Shown here: positions 6,930-15,224 of the stretch, one piece after another
How the letters are laid out: the number at the start of each line of letters is the position of its first letter
Numbering within the stretch: position 1 is the stretch's first letter
DNA from: Clostridia bacterium
Lineage (GTDB): Bacteria; Bacillota; Clostridia; Christensenellales; Aristaeellaceae
Length of the DNA stretch: 61,378 nucleotides
NCBI GenBank assembly: GCA_017519405.1
Contig: JAFWSH010000010.1
Span: 1-61,378 of the forward strand
Reading direction: 5' to 3'
Translations under genes and position numbers: made by a program
The notes under the pieces: model-generated
What the model was told of the DNA's origin: nothing
Databases searched by the model: none
The model's input: the letters and a program-made list of their open reading frames with translations, nothing else

Positions 6930-7151
6930 CCCTACGGGAAAATGTGGATAACCCTACGGGAGCACCCGGATAACCCTACGGGAGCGTGGGATAACCCTAC
7001 GGAAGCCCTCGATAACCCTACGGGGGCGGGGCATAACCCTACGGGAGCACCGATAACCCTACGGGGACAGGGGTTCCCGTAGGACCATCGACGGCAAAAT
7101 AGATGAAAAAGGGGTCGAAAAACCATATTACGGGCAGGATAGCCCTACGGG
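6930..7151. repeat. phased array of CCCTACGGG repeats
   Basis: Seven direct copies of a unit close to ATAACCCTACGGGAGC begin their core at 6930, 6952, 6974, 6995, 7016, 7037 and 7057, a spacing of 20-22 bases. An inverted core follows at 7076-7083 and another direct copy at 7143-7151. The spacing is about two helical turns, so all sites face one side of the DNA. The spacers (11-13 bases) are too short for CRISPR. It lies between the mobile region and tRNA-Lys. No gene is seen in 6860-7190. Confidence 0.8.
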
Positions 7152-7188
7152 AAGAATTGCAGAATCCTTTGTTCATAAGGATTCCCGG

Positions 7189-7230
7189 GCAAAAAGAAAC
7201 AACCCCAACTTTGTATCAAAGTTAGGGTTG
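7189..7230 (-). terminator. terminator of tRNA-Lys
   Basis: On the minus strand a 14-bp stem (7230-7217 with 7213-7200, one wobble) with a three-base loop is followed by TTTCTTTTTG. It lies six bases after the tRNA. Confidence 0.8.
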
Positions 7231-7235
7231 TTGGG

Positions 7236-7311
7236 TGGTACACCATTAGGGACTCGAACCCTAGACACCCTGATTAAGAGTCAGGTGCTCTACCAACTGA
7301 GCTAATGGTGC
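7236..7311 (-). tRNA. tRNA-Lys (CTT)
   Basis: A full cloverleaf is visible: acceptor GCACCAT with ATGGTGT, D arm AGCTCAGTTGGTAGAGCA, anticodon stem-loop CTGACTCTTAATCAG (anticodon CTT), T arm GGGTTCGAGTCCC, and encoded CCA. It borders the accessory region, a common position for integrated elements, but no duplicated tRNA 3' end was found in the window. Confidence 0.95.
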
Positions 7312-7428
7312 TCACCGCTGGCGAACCAGCAAGGTGTATTATACTCAGAAAGACGCCTTTGTCAACTACTTTTTTGACAAAATCAGTGATCTTTTCAGCA
7401 TCTGTTCCCGATACGGGCTGATCGGCTG

Positions 7429-8082
7429 TCATTCCCGGCTGTCTGTGGAGGAGGCCTGCTCCTGTTTTTCCTTTTTCTTGAAGGAGAGCTTGTTCTCCTC
7501 GCCCCGGGCCAGCCGTCGGATATTGGCGTGGTGCCGCGCCACGCAGATCACCGCCAGCAGCACTGACCATGCGATGGGAAGCCACTGATACCCGGGGTTC
7601 CAGATGGTGCTGACCAGCACCGCATAGGAGACCAGCAGCACCATGGAGCCCACCGAGATGTAGCGCCAGATCGCGATGACCGCAATGGCAATGGCGTAGC
7701 AGATCAGGGCCGGGATCGGATAGCAGACCAGCATCACCGCCGTGGAGGAGGCGACGCCCTTCCCGCCCTTGAAGCCGAAGAACACCGGCCAGTTATGCCC
7801 AAGGACCACAAAGAGGCCGGCCAGCATGGCGCCCTCCCGGCAGCCCGCAATCCACCAGCCCAGCCCGCAGGCCAGGGCCGCCTTCCCGAAATCCCCGAAG
7901 AAGGTGATGAACCCGCTCTTGTTGCCCATGGTGCGCTGCACGTTGCTGGCGCCGGTGCTCCCGCTGCCCACCTTGTGCAGATCAGGGCCGTTCTTGGCCC
8001 TGGCCAGGATCAGGCCGGTGGAGATGGACCCCAGCAGATAGGCCACGACGGCAATGATGATATACCGAACAGGCTCGCTCAT
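7429..8082 (-). CDS. plsY: glycerol-3-phosphate acyltransferase PlsY
   Basis: This integral membrane enzyme moves an acyl group from acyl-phosphate to glycerol-3-phosphate, the first step of phospholipid synthesis. The 217-residue protein has several hydrophobic helices and the family motifs GSGSTGASNVQRT (about 38-50), GHNWPVFFGFKGGKGVA (about 94-110) and a later AxxRHxxNIRRL motif. The C-terminal tail is charged (KKKEKQEQ). It starts two bases after der ends, the usual der-plsY pairing in Firmicutes, and is the last gene of that operon. Confidence 0.95.
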   Translation of the reverse strand: MSEPVRYIIIAVVAYLLGSISTGLILARAKNGPDLHKVGSGSTGASNVQRTMGNKSGFITFFGDFGKAALACGLGWWIAGCREGAMLAGLFVVLGHNWPVFFGFKGGKGVASSTAVMLVCYPIPALICYAIAIAVIAIWRYISVGSMVLLVSYAVLVSTIWNPGYQWLPIAWSVLLAVICVARHHANIRRLARGEENKLSFKKKEKQEQASSTDSRE

Positions 8083-8084
8083 CC

Positions 8085-9416
8085 TTATGCCTCCTTCTTC
8101 TTTTCGCGGATAATGAACCGCAGCGGCGTCCCCGTGAAATCGAAGGTCTTGCGGAAATAGTTCTCAAGATACCGCTTGTAAGCAAAGTGCATCAGCTTCT
8201 CATCGTTGACAAAGAAGATGAAGGTGGGCGGGCTGACGCTCTGCTGGGTGACATAGTAGATCTTGAGGCGGCGGCCGTTCTGGGCGGGGGGCTGGACATC
8301 CGCGGTGGCGTCCGCCAGCACATCGTTGAGGGTGCCGGTGGGAATGCGCTTGGTCCACTGGGCCCAGGCCTGGTCGCAGGTGTCCAGCAGGGTGTGCACC
8401 CGCTGTCCCGTCTTGGCCGACAGGAACACAACCGGCGCCCAGTCCATGAACTTCAGCGCTTCACAGACTTCCTTCCGGTACTGCTCCATGGTATTGGTGT
8501 CCTTTTCCACGGCATCCCATTTGTTCACCACGATCACCGCTGCCCGGCCCTCGTCCTGGATCATGCCGGCGATCTTCGTGTCCTGCTCCGTCACGCCGTC
8601 CCTGGCGTCGATGAGCAGCACCGCCACGTCGCAGCGCTGGATGGCGGCAATGGCCCGCAGCACGCTGTACTTCTCCAGGCTCTCATCCTCCACCTGGCTC
8701 TTCTTCCGGATGCCGGCGGTATCGATGATGTTGTAGCGGCTGCCGTCCGCGGATGTGAGCAGGGTGTCCACCGCGTCCCTGGTGGTGCCGGCGATATCGG
8801 AGACCATGGAGCGCTCCTGGCCCAGCAGGCGGTTGGTGAGGGAGCTCTTGCCCACATTGGGCCGGCCCACAATGGCCAGCTGCATGATGCTTCCCTCTTC
8901 CTCCTCCCCATCGGCGGGTGCGGGAAGCTGCCGGCAGACCGCATCCAGCAGGTCCCCCAGGCCCATCATGTTGGCCGCGCTGATGGCGATGGGGTCCCCC
9001 AGGCCCAGCTCATAGAACTCATAGATGTTGTCGTTCTGGCTGATGTGGTCCACCTTGTTCACCACCAGCAGAACCGGCTTGGCGGAGCGGCGGAGCAGGT
9101 TGGCCACGTCCCGGTCCTCGTCGGTGAGGCCGGTTTTGCCGTCCACGAAAAAGCAGATCACGTCCGCGGTCTCGATGGCGATCTCCGCCTGCCTGCGCAT
9201 CTGGGTGAAGAAAACGTCCTCGTTGTGAATGTCGATGCCGCCGGTGTCGATGAGGGTCATCTTCCGGCCCTGCCACTCCACATCGGCGTAGAGACGGTCC
9301 CGGGTGACCCCCGGTGTATCCTCCACGATGGACAGCCGTTTGCCCACCACCTTGTTGAAAAAGGTGGATTTTCCGGTATTGGGCCGTCCCACCACGGCCA
9401 CCAATGCTTTTGCCAT
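8085..9416 (-). CDS. der: ribosome biogenesis GTPase Der (EngA)
   Basis: Two tandem GTPase domains are present: the first with GRPNTGKS near residue 10, DTPG and NKVD; the second with GRPNVGKS near 185, DIAGTTRD and NKWD. A C-terminal KH-like domain ends in a basic tail (FIIREKKKEA). The length of 443 residues is typical. Der binds the 50S subunit and is needed for its late assembly. It sits between the DUF512 radical SAM gene and plsY on one transcript, with four bases or fewer separating the genes. Confidence 0.96.
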   Translation of the reverse strand: MAKALVAVVGRPNTGKSTFFNKVVGKRLSIVEDTPGVTRDRLYADVEWQGRKMTLIDTGGIDIHNEDVFFTQMRRQAEIAIETADVICFFVDGKTGLTDEDRDVANLLRRSAKPVLLVVNKVDHISQNDNIYEFYELGLGDPIAISAANMMGLGDLLDAVCRQLPAPADGEEEEGSIMQLAIVGRPNVGKSSLTNRLLGQERSMVSDIAGTTRDAVDTLLTSADGSRYNIIDTAGIRKKSQVEDESLEKYSVLRAIAAIQRCDVAVLLIDARDGVTEQDTKIAGMIQDEGRAAVIVVNKWDAVEKDTNTMEQYRKEVCEALKFMDWAPVVFLSAKTGQRVHTLLDTCDQAWAQWTKRIPTGTLNDVLADATADVQPPAQNGRRLKIYYVTQQSVSPPTFIFFVNDEKLMHFAYKRYLENYFRKTFDFTGTPLRFIIREKKKEA

Positions 9417-9420
9417 CCTG

Positions 9421-10725
9421 TTACCATCCTTCCAGGCCGCTCAGCGCCCGCCAGAGCCCTTCCCCGCCGTTCTCCACCACGTGGAGCGGGGCGGGCAGGG
9501 CCGCAGCGGCGGCCTCCAGGGTCATATCGTCCAGGAACAGATCGCCCTCCGCCCGCAGCATATTCCGGGCAATCAGGAAGGCGTCCGCCTTTTCCTCCCG
9601 CAGCTGGGCCACCAGATCCCCGCCGGTGATGAGGCCGGTCACGGTGATGGACTCGCCGAAATAGTGATTCAAAATGGGCTTCACCCGTACCCGGGTTCCC
9701 CGGGGCGCCAGGCGGTCGCACCACGACTGGAGAATCGGCGCCAGGGAGGTGCCGCAGGCGATGAGAAGGTCCCGGGGACGGGTCTGCGCCACCGGCGCAT
9801 CCTCCGCCGCCGCAAACAGATCCGTCTCAAACAGCCGGAGCATCCCCACACCGTTCTCGATTTGCGGGTAGTCCTCATAGGCCTCGTCCTCCGGCAGGGG
9901 CTCACCGCTGAGGCAGTAGAATTCATCCGAGGGGAACACAAAGCGGGTGCCCAGCTCCGCCAGAAACCGCTCCCGCCAGACCTCCGCCTGCCGCAGCAGG
10001 GCTTTTGCGCCCTGGGCATCGTATGGCGTCAGCGGGCAGAGCTTCTCCCGGAACCGGGTCAGCCCCACCGGCACCAGCGCCACCGAGACGGCCGCCGGCC
10101 ACAGCTCCCCCAGCTCCCGCAGGGTCCTGTCCAGCACCGCCCCGTCGTTCCAGCCCGGGCAGAGCACCACCTGGCAGTGGAAGTGCAGGCCCTCCGCCTT
10201 CAGCTTCCGCAGCCGGGGCATCAGCTGATCCGCCCTGGGGTTTTTCATCATCCGGACCCGCACCTCCGGGTCCGTGGCGTGGACGGAGATGTACAGGGGG
10301 GTCACCCGCCGCCGGATCACCCGGTCGAACTCCCGGTCCGACATGTTGGTCATGGTGATGTAGTTGCCCATCATCAGGGAGAGACGCCAGTCGTCATCCT
10401 TGACGTAAAGCGTATCCCGCATGCCGGGAGGCATCTGGTCGATGAAGCAGAAGACGCAGTGGTTGGTGCAGGGCCTGGGCTGAGCCACAATGCGCTGGTC
10501 CAGGGTGAGCCCCAGGGGCTCCCACTCCTCCTTGTGCACCTGAAACTGCAGGGTGCTCCCGCCGCGCCGGACGCACAGGGGAAAGGACTCCCGGGCAGTG
10601 AGGGCCTGGTAGTCGATCTCGTCGATGACGGGCTCCCCTGCAATGCTCTCCAGCAGGTCTCCCGGCTGCAGCCCCAGCCGCTCGGCCAGAGAACCCGCCT
10701 GGACACCCACGATCTCAATCAGCAC
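9421..10725 (-). CDS. DUF512 radical SAM protein with N-terminal PDZ-like domain
   Basis: The first 60 residues resemble a PDZ domain (GSLAERLGLQPGDLLESIAG). A radical SAM cluster follows: CTNHCVFCFIDQMP (Cys86, Cys90, Cys93), then the DUF512 C-terminal part. This is the TIGR03279 family, widespread in Firmicutes and always near der; its reaction is not established. The start is GTG at 10725, set by AGGAGGTGA eight bases upstream. It is the first gene of the DUF512-der-plsY operon, with a consensus-like promoter 30 bases upstream. Confidence 0.9.
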   Translation of the reverse strand: MLIEIVGVQAGSLAERLGLQPGDLLESIAGEPVIDEIDYQALTARESFPLCVRRGGSTLQFQVHKEEWEPLGLTLDQRIVAQPRPCTNHCVFCFIDQMPPGMRDTLYVKDDDWRLSLMMGNYITMTNMSDREFDRVIRRRVTPLYISVHATDPEVRVRMMKNPRADQLMPRLRKLKAEGLHFHCQVVLCPGWNDGAVLDRTLRELGELWPAAVSVALVPVGLTRFREKLCPLTPYDAQGAKALLRQAEVWRERFLAELGTRFVFPSDEFYCLSGEPLPEDEAYEDYPQIENGVGMLRLFETDLFAAAEDAPVAQTRPRDLLIACGTSLAPILQSWCDRLAPRGTRVRVKPILNHYFGESITVTGLITGGDLVAQLREEKADAFLIARNMLRAEGDLFLDDMTLEAAAAALPAPLHVVENGGEGLWRALSGLEGW

Positions 10726-10753
10726 GGCCCGTCACCTCCTCCCGCGCCATGAT

Positions 10754-10782
10754 ATTATGATGAAAAATCAGGCCCTTGTCAA
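10754..10782 (-). promoter_or_regulatory. promoter of the DUF512-der-plsY operon
   Basis: TTGACA (10782-10777), a 17-base spacer and CATAAT (10759-10754) on the minus strand. It lies in the 73-base gap after the GH42 gene. Confidence 0.75.
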
Positions 10783-10798
10783 GGCTGGAAAGGCTGTC

Positions 10799-12817
10799 TC
10801 ACTTGCGGACAAGCACCCGGATGCCCAGGGGCTCCAGCTCCACCCGGTCCTGCCACACATCCCCCGTGAGCAGGTCCTGCCAGGCGCCTGGCACCGCAGC
10901 CTGCCGCGCCTGGGGCGCATAGTTCTGCAGGAAGACCGCACCACCCCGCTCCTGGGCAGCCACGCCGTCCGGAAGCTCGCCGGGGAGGGCGCGGGGGATC
11001 GCAAGCGACTCTACCAGGCGGCGGTAGAGGGCAGTCAGGAAAGCCTCCTCCGTCTGGGCCGCCAGATAGTACGCCTGCCCCTTGCCGAAGTCGTGGCGGG
11101 TCAGGCAGGGGCTGCCGGCATAGAAGTCCTCCCCGTAGGTACCCAGCACCTGTGCCCCCTCCGCCTGGATGAGCTCGCAGAGCCTGAGCAGCCGGTGGGG
11201 GCCGTCGGCCCAGATCAGCCGGTTCTCCTGGGTGTCCGTCAGGGCGTCCAGCTCCAGGGCGCGGATGCCCAGCACGTCCGTGAGGCCGTGGGGTGTCTGC
11301 CCCAGGTGGGCCAGGCCGTCTTCCCCGATGGTGCCGGCGGGGGCGGTCATAAGCAGGGTACCGCCCCTCGCCACAAAGGCCCGGAGCTTCTCCTCAATGC
11401 CGGCACGGGTCATGAAGAGCATGGGGGCGATCACCAGCTGATACCGGCCGTCATCCGCGAAGGACTCACAGTCCCGGAAATCCATGTTGACCCCCAGCTT
11501 CCACAGGGCGCGGTAGTGCTCGTTGACGGTCTCCGTGTAGCGCATGTCCCCCCGGCGGCCCATCTGGGCATAGTCCAGGGCCCAGAGGTTGTTCCAGTCG
11601 TAGAGGATGCACACCCGGGCCGGGGCCTTCTCGGCGCCGTAGAGGGGGGCGAGGCGCTCCAGGGCGTCGCCCACCTGGCGGACCTGGCGGAAGGTCCGGG
11701 TGTCGGCGGTGCCGTCATGGCCCACCACCGCCCCGTGGAACATCTCAGCCCCACCCCGGCCCTTGCGCCACTGGAAGTACATCACGCTCTGGGACCCCTG
11801 GCCCAGCGCCAGCATGGAGGACAGCAGGTGCATCCCGGGCTTCTTCAGCTTGTTCACGTCGTGCCAGTTCACCTGGGAGGGCGTGGACTCCATCAGCAGG
11901 AAGGGCCGGTCCTTCAGGGAGCGCATCAGGTCGTGGGTCATGGCGTGTTCCGAGGCCTCCCGCAGGTCGTCCCCCATGCCCCAGGCGGGGTAGGAATCCC
12001 AGGAGACCACGTCCAGCGGTTTCGCCAGCTCGAAGTAGTCATAGTCCCAGAAGCGGTGCATCAGGTTGGCGGTCACCGGGATGTCCGGGTTCACCGCGTG
12101 GAGGGCAGCCTTCTCCATCTCAATGAAGGACCTGCACTGCCAGGTGGAGAAGCGGCGCCAGTCCACCCAGATGGCCGGGTTGGCGTTCTGTCCCCGGTGG
12201 GACGGCGGCTCCACCTGGCTCCACGAGGTATAGCGCATGGACCAGAAACCGGTCCACCAGTGGTCGTTCAGGGCCTCCAGGCTGCCATAGCGGTCCTGCA
12301 GCCAGGCCCGGAAGCGGTCCTGGCAGAGGGGGCAGCGGCAGTCCCCGGAGAACTCGTTGGAGATGTGCCAGAGGATCACCGCCGGGTGGTGGGCATAGCG
12401 CCGGGCCAGGGCGGTGTCGATGGCCCGGACCTTCTCCTGATACACGGGGGAGGAGGGGCAGTGGTTGTGCCGGCCGCCGAAGTGCTGGCGGTGGAAGCGG
12501 TCGTCCACCCGCAGCACCTCGGGGTACTTCTCCGCCAGCCAGGCCGGCCGAGCGCCGGAGGGCGTGGCCAGGTCCACGTGGATGCCCGCGCTCCAGAGCC
12601 GCTCGATCACCCGGTCCATCCAGGCAAAGTCATAGACCCCCTCCTCCGGCTCCAGAAAGGCCCAGGAGAAGATCCCCAGGGAGACGCAGTTCACCTTCGC
12701 CTCCCGCATCAGCTCCACGTCTTTCTCCAGGATCTCCGGGTACTTCAGCCACTGCTCCGGGTTGTAGTCTCCGCCGTGGAGAAACGCCGGAAAGCGCGGG
12801 GTGGCAGATCTGTTCAT
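10799..12817 (-). CDS. GH42 beta-galactosidase
   Basis: The 672-residue protein has the family 42 layout: a TIM barrel opening with FLHGGDYNPEQWL, the acid/base glutamate in HISNEFSG (Glu155), Cys residues of the metal site (CRCPLC), the nucleophile in LLMESTPSQVNW (Glu310), then the trimerisation and C-terminal beta domains. It cleaves terminal beta-galactosides, probably inside the cell since no signal peptide is seen. ATG 12817 follows AGGAGGAG; the upstream in-frame ATG would add an arginine-rich leader without a ribosome site. It stands alone among housekeeping genes, with no sugar transporter nearby. Confidence 0.93.
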   Translation of the reverse strand: MNRSATPRFPAFLHGGDYNPEQWLKYPEILEKDVELMREAKVNCVSLGIFSWAFLEPEEGVYDFAWMDRVIERLWSAGIHVDLATPSGARPAWLAEKYPEVLRVDDRFHRQHFGGRHNHCPSSPVYQEKVRAIDTALARRYAHHPAVILWHISNEFSGDCRCPLCQDRFRAWLQDRYGSLEALNDHWWTGFWSMRYTSWSQVEPPSHRGQNANPAIWVDWRRFSTWQCRSFIEMEKAALHAVNPDIPVTANLMHRFWDYDYFELAKPLDVVSWDSYPAWGMGDDLREASEHAMTHDLMRSLKDRPFLLMESTPSQVNWHDVNKLKKPGMHLLSSMLALGQGSQSVMYFQWRKGRGGAEMFHGAVVGHDGTADTRTFRQVRQVGDALERLAPLYGAEKAPARVCILYDWNNLWALDYAQMGRRGDMRYTETVNEHYRALWKLGVNMDFRDCESFADDGRYQLVIAPMLFMTRAGIEEKLRAFVARGGTLLMTAPAGTIGEDGLAHLGQTPHGLTDVLGIRALELDALTDTQENRLIWADGPHRLLRLCELIQAEGAQVLGTYGEDFYAGSPCLTRHDFGKGQAYYLAAQTEEAFLTALYRRLVESLAIPRALPGELPDGVAAQERGGAVFLQNYAPQARQAAVPGAWQDLLTGDVWQDRVELEPLGIRVLVRK

Positions 12818-12849
12818 CCGTCTTCTCCTCCTGTCATGTCCTCCGGTAT

Positions 12850-12878
12850 GAAAGACCCGCGTGGCTGGCACGCGGGTC
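12850..12878 (-). terminator. hairpin after thrS
   Basis: GACCCGCGTG and CACGCGGGTC form a perfect 10-bp stem with a five-base loop. On the minus strand only TTT follows, so termination may be partial and GH42 may be read through from thrS. Confidence 0.6.
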
Positions 12879-12886
12879 GCTGGTCG

Positions 12887-14662
12887 TCAATCGGGAACCC
12901 TGGTCATCAGCTCCAGGCAGCGGGAAGCGTTCATGGACTCGCACATGGCGACAAAGGCTGACAGCGGCACACCGTGGAGCTGCTCCTTGCTGCCGCGGAT
13001 GGTGACCGAAACGGTGCCCTCCTCCATCTCCTTGTCGCCCACCACCAGAATGTAGGGATCCTTCAGGGTCTTGTAGGCCTTGATCTTCTCGTTCATGTTC
13101 TTGTCGGCGTAATCCACTTCCACCCGGATGCCGATGGCCTGCAGGGCTTCCACCACCTTGCGGGCGTAATCGTTGTGCTCCGTGCGGATGGGCACCACCG
13201 CCACCTGGTAGGGGCTCATCCAGAAGGGGAAGGCACCCTTGAAGTGCTCGATGGTGATGCCGATGAAGCGCTCGAAGGAGCCGAAGATGGCACGGTGGAT
13301 CATGACGGGGCGCTTCTGCGTGCCGTCCTTGGCCACATACTTCATGTCAAAGTTCAGCGGCAGCTGGAAGTCCAGCTGGATGGTGCCCATCTGCCACTCC
13401 CGGCCCAGGGCGTCCTTCATCTTCAGGTCGATCTTGGGGCCGTAGAAGGCGCCGTCGCCCTCGTTGACCTCGAAGTTGCCCTCGCCGTAGACGTCCAGCA
13501 GGATGGACCGCAGGTCGGCCTCCGCCTGGTTCCAGACCTCGATGTCGCCCATGTAGTCGTCCGGGCGGGTGGAGAGCTCCGCGGCGTAGGTCAGGCCGAA
13601 GGTGCCGTAGATCTCCGTGGCGATGGCCATGATGTCCTTGATCTCGTCGGCGATCTGCTCCTCGGTGACCAGGATGTGGGCATCGTCCTGACGGAACTCC
13701 TGGACCCGGAACAGACCGTTGAGCTCGCCGCTCTTTTCCTTGCGGTGGATGACGTCCACCTGGTTGATGCGGAAGGGCAGCTCCCGGTAGGAGCGGCCGC
13801 GGTTCATGAACACGTTGATGGCATTGGGACAGTTCATGGGCTTGAGGGCCATGGTGTCGGGGCTGCCCTCGGCCTCGCCGGGAACGATGAACATGCCGTC
13901 CATGTAGTGATCCCAGTGGCCAGAGGTGACCCACAGCTCCTTCTTGGAGAGCACAGGGCCGGAGATCTCCTGATAGCCGTGGCGCTCATGGATGCCGCGC
14001 CAGAACTGGAGCAGCACGTTGTACATTTTCCAGCCGCGGGGCAGCCAGTAGGGCATGCCGGGTGCGGAGGGCGCCATCATGAACAGGTCCAGCTGCGGGC
14101 CCAGCTTCTTGTGGTCGCGCTCCATGGCTTCCTTGATCAGGGCCTTGTGGGCCTTGAGCTCGTCCCGGCTGGGGAAGGCCCAGACATAGATGCGCTGGAG
14201 GGCGTCGTTGTGCTCATCGCCGCGCCAGTAGGCGCCGGAGACCGCGTGGATCTCGAAGGCGGCGCTCATCAGCTCCTGGCTGTTCTCCACGTGGGGGCCG
14301 CGGCAAAGGTCCACGAAGTCGTCGCCGGTGCGGTAGACGGTGATGGTCTCCTCCTCCGGCATATCCCGGATCAGCTCGGTCTTGTATTTCTGGCCCTCGA
14401 ACATGGCCAGGGCTTCCTCACGGGTGACCTCAACACGCGTCCAGGTCTCACGCCGCTTGAGGATTTCCTTCATCTTCTCCTCGATCTTCCCGAAGTCCTC
14501 GCTGGTAACGGAGACGGGCAGCAGGAAGTCGTAGTAGAAGCCGTCCGCGATCTGCGGACCGATGGCGTACTGGGTCTGGGGGCCGTAGAGCTCGATGACG
14601 GCCTTGGCCAGCACGTGGGCTAGGGAGTGGCGGTACAATCCGAGAAACTGTTCTTTGTCCAT
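12887..14662 (-). CDS. thrS: threonyl-tRNA synthetase lacking the TGS domain
   Basis: The 591 residues begin directly in the editing domain (HSLAHVLAKA, His13 and His17, with DLCRGPHVE), so the N-terminal TGS domain of about 60 residues is missing. The class II catalytic core has motif 2 (FRVQEFRQDDAH) and the zinc ligands Cys in MNCP, His in DDAHI and His in HRAIFGS. The usual MNCPGH sequence is MNCPNA here. The anticodon-binding domain follows (about 490-580). It charges tRNA-Thr. A promoter lies 80 bases upstream; no T-box is visible in the 75-base leader. Confidence 0.95.
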   Translation of the reverse strand: MDKEQFLGLYRHSLAHVLAKAVIELYGPQTQYAIGPQIADGFYYDFLLPVSVTSEDFGKIEEKMKEILKRRETWTRVEVTREEALAMFEGQKYKTELIRDMPEEETITVYRTGDDFVDLCRGPHVENSQELMSAAFEIHAVSGAYWRGDEHNDALQRIYVWAFPSRDELKAHKALIKEAMERDHKKLGPQLDLFMMAPSAPGMPYWLPRGWKMYNVLLQFWRGIHERHGYQEISGPVLSKKELWVTSGHWDHYMDGMFIVPGEAEGSPDTMALKPMNCPNAINVFMNRGRSYRELPFRINQVDVIHRKEKSGELNGLFRVQEFRQDDAHILVTEEQIADEIKDIMAIATEIYGTFGLTYAAELSTRPDDYMGDIEVWNQAEADLRSILLDVYGEGNFEVNEGDGAFYGPKIDLKMKDALGREWQMGTIQLDFQLPLNFDMKYVAKDGTQKRPVMIHRAIFGSFERFIGITIEHFKGAFPFWMSPYQVAVVPIRTEHNDYARKVVEALQAIGIRVEVDYADKNMNEKIKAYKTLKDPYILVVGDKEMEEGTVSVTIRGSKEQLHGVPLSAFVAMCESMNASRCLELMTRVPD

Positions 14663-14743
14663 GGGGATCCCTCCGTGTCAAATCTTCACCCCGGCAACCG
14701 GCCGACGTGAGCGTGCACCGCGGTCCTGCGCGGTGTCGTTGAG

Positions 14744-14772
14744 ATCATACCACACTTTCCGGCTGCTTGCAA
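14744..14772 (-). promoter_or_regulatory. thrS promoter
   Basis: TTGCAA (14772-14767), a 17-base spacer and TATGAT (14749-14744) on the minus strand. The short leader holds a GC-rich hairpin (CACCGCG with CGCGGTG) but no T-box core. Confidence 0.65.
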
Positions 14773-14916
14773 TCTTTTGCGGGAAATTCTCCCCGCCGCG
14801 CCCTGTGTTCCACCCGACTCACGGCACTTGCAACCACAGTATCAGGTTGCAAAGCCGGATGGCACATAAATATGAAGATCAAAACAAAAAAGAATGAAAT
14901 AAAGCTGAAAAAGTAC

Positions 14917-14945
14917 TTTACAAGTACATTCGGTTGTGCTAATAT
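14917..14945 (+). promoter_or_regulatory. promoter of the alpha ribosomal operon
   Basis: TTTACA (14917-14922), a 17-base spacer and TAATAT (14940-14945). It lies in an AT-rich island and is divergent from the thrS promoter. The operon therefore has its own promoter and does not follow infA-rpmJ. Confidence 0.75.
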
Positions 14946-14951
14946 AGATTG

Positions 14952-15224
14952 GTTTTCCGTGTAGACCCGTCTGGTGGGCGGCTGCACATGCATCCCCGCA
15001 TGTGTTCCATCGGACGATCCGCGGCGGAAACCGATTCGCCCGGCATGGGGGCTCCTTCCCTTGGCCCCTGTCCGAGCAGCCTGCGCTTGCTTTCACCAGG
15101 CGCGGCAAAGAAGCTGCGGCGCAGATCCGCTCCGGGGTGGGTTGCCCCTGAGAAAGAGATGGGCCGCGTCTTTCGGGAGGACAGAGATTGTCTCCCAAAC
15201 AACATTTGGAGGTGCACAGCACAC
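14952..15224 (+). promoter_or_regulatory. long structured 5' leader of rpsM, candidate ribosomal-protein autoregulatory RNA
   Basis: About 270 bases separate the promoter from rpsM and hold no convincing gene. A perfect hairpin, CACATGC (14985-14991) with GCATGTG (14998-15004), sits near the 5' end, and GGGG/CCCC pairing lies around 15134-15150. In other Firmicutes the alpha operon is repressed by S4 binding its leader. S4 is encoded in this operon, so the same is possible here. The rest of 14663-15224 holds only the two divergent promoters. Confidence 0.4.

Noticed and set aside
6932-7126. Minus-strand ORF whose product reads as APVGLS-type heptad repeats through the CCCTACGGG array
   Set aside because: The DNA unit varies between 20 and 22 bases, so the heptads drop out of register at both ends. 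There is no ribosome site and the repeat is better explained as DNA-level structure.
6930-7151. CRISPR array
   Set aside because: The repeated core is 9-16 bases, the spacers are 11-13 bases and similar to each other, and no cas genes are present.
7236-7311. tRNA-Lys as the integration site of the island
   Set aside because: No duplicated tRNA 3' end was found at the other side within the window. Large serine recombinases also seldom target tRNA genes.
8187-9629. Long plus-strand ORF opposite der (and similar long ORFs opposite rpoA, valS, thrS and the ABC genes)
   Set aside because: These are antisense shadows caused by high GC content. The opposite strand encodes clear conserved proteins throughout.
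14663-14743. T-box in the thrS leader
   Set aside because: A GC-rich hairpin with a partial GGACCGCGG match is present, but the leader is only about 75 bases, with no Stem I, no AGGGTGG core and no terminator.
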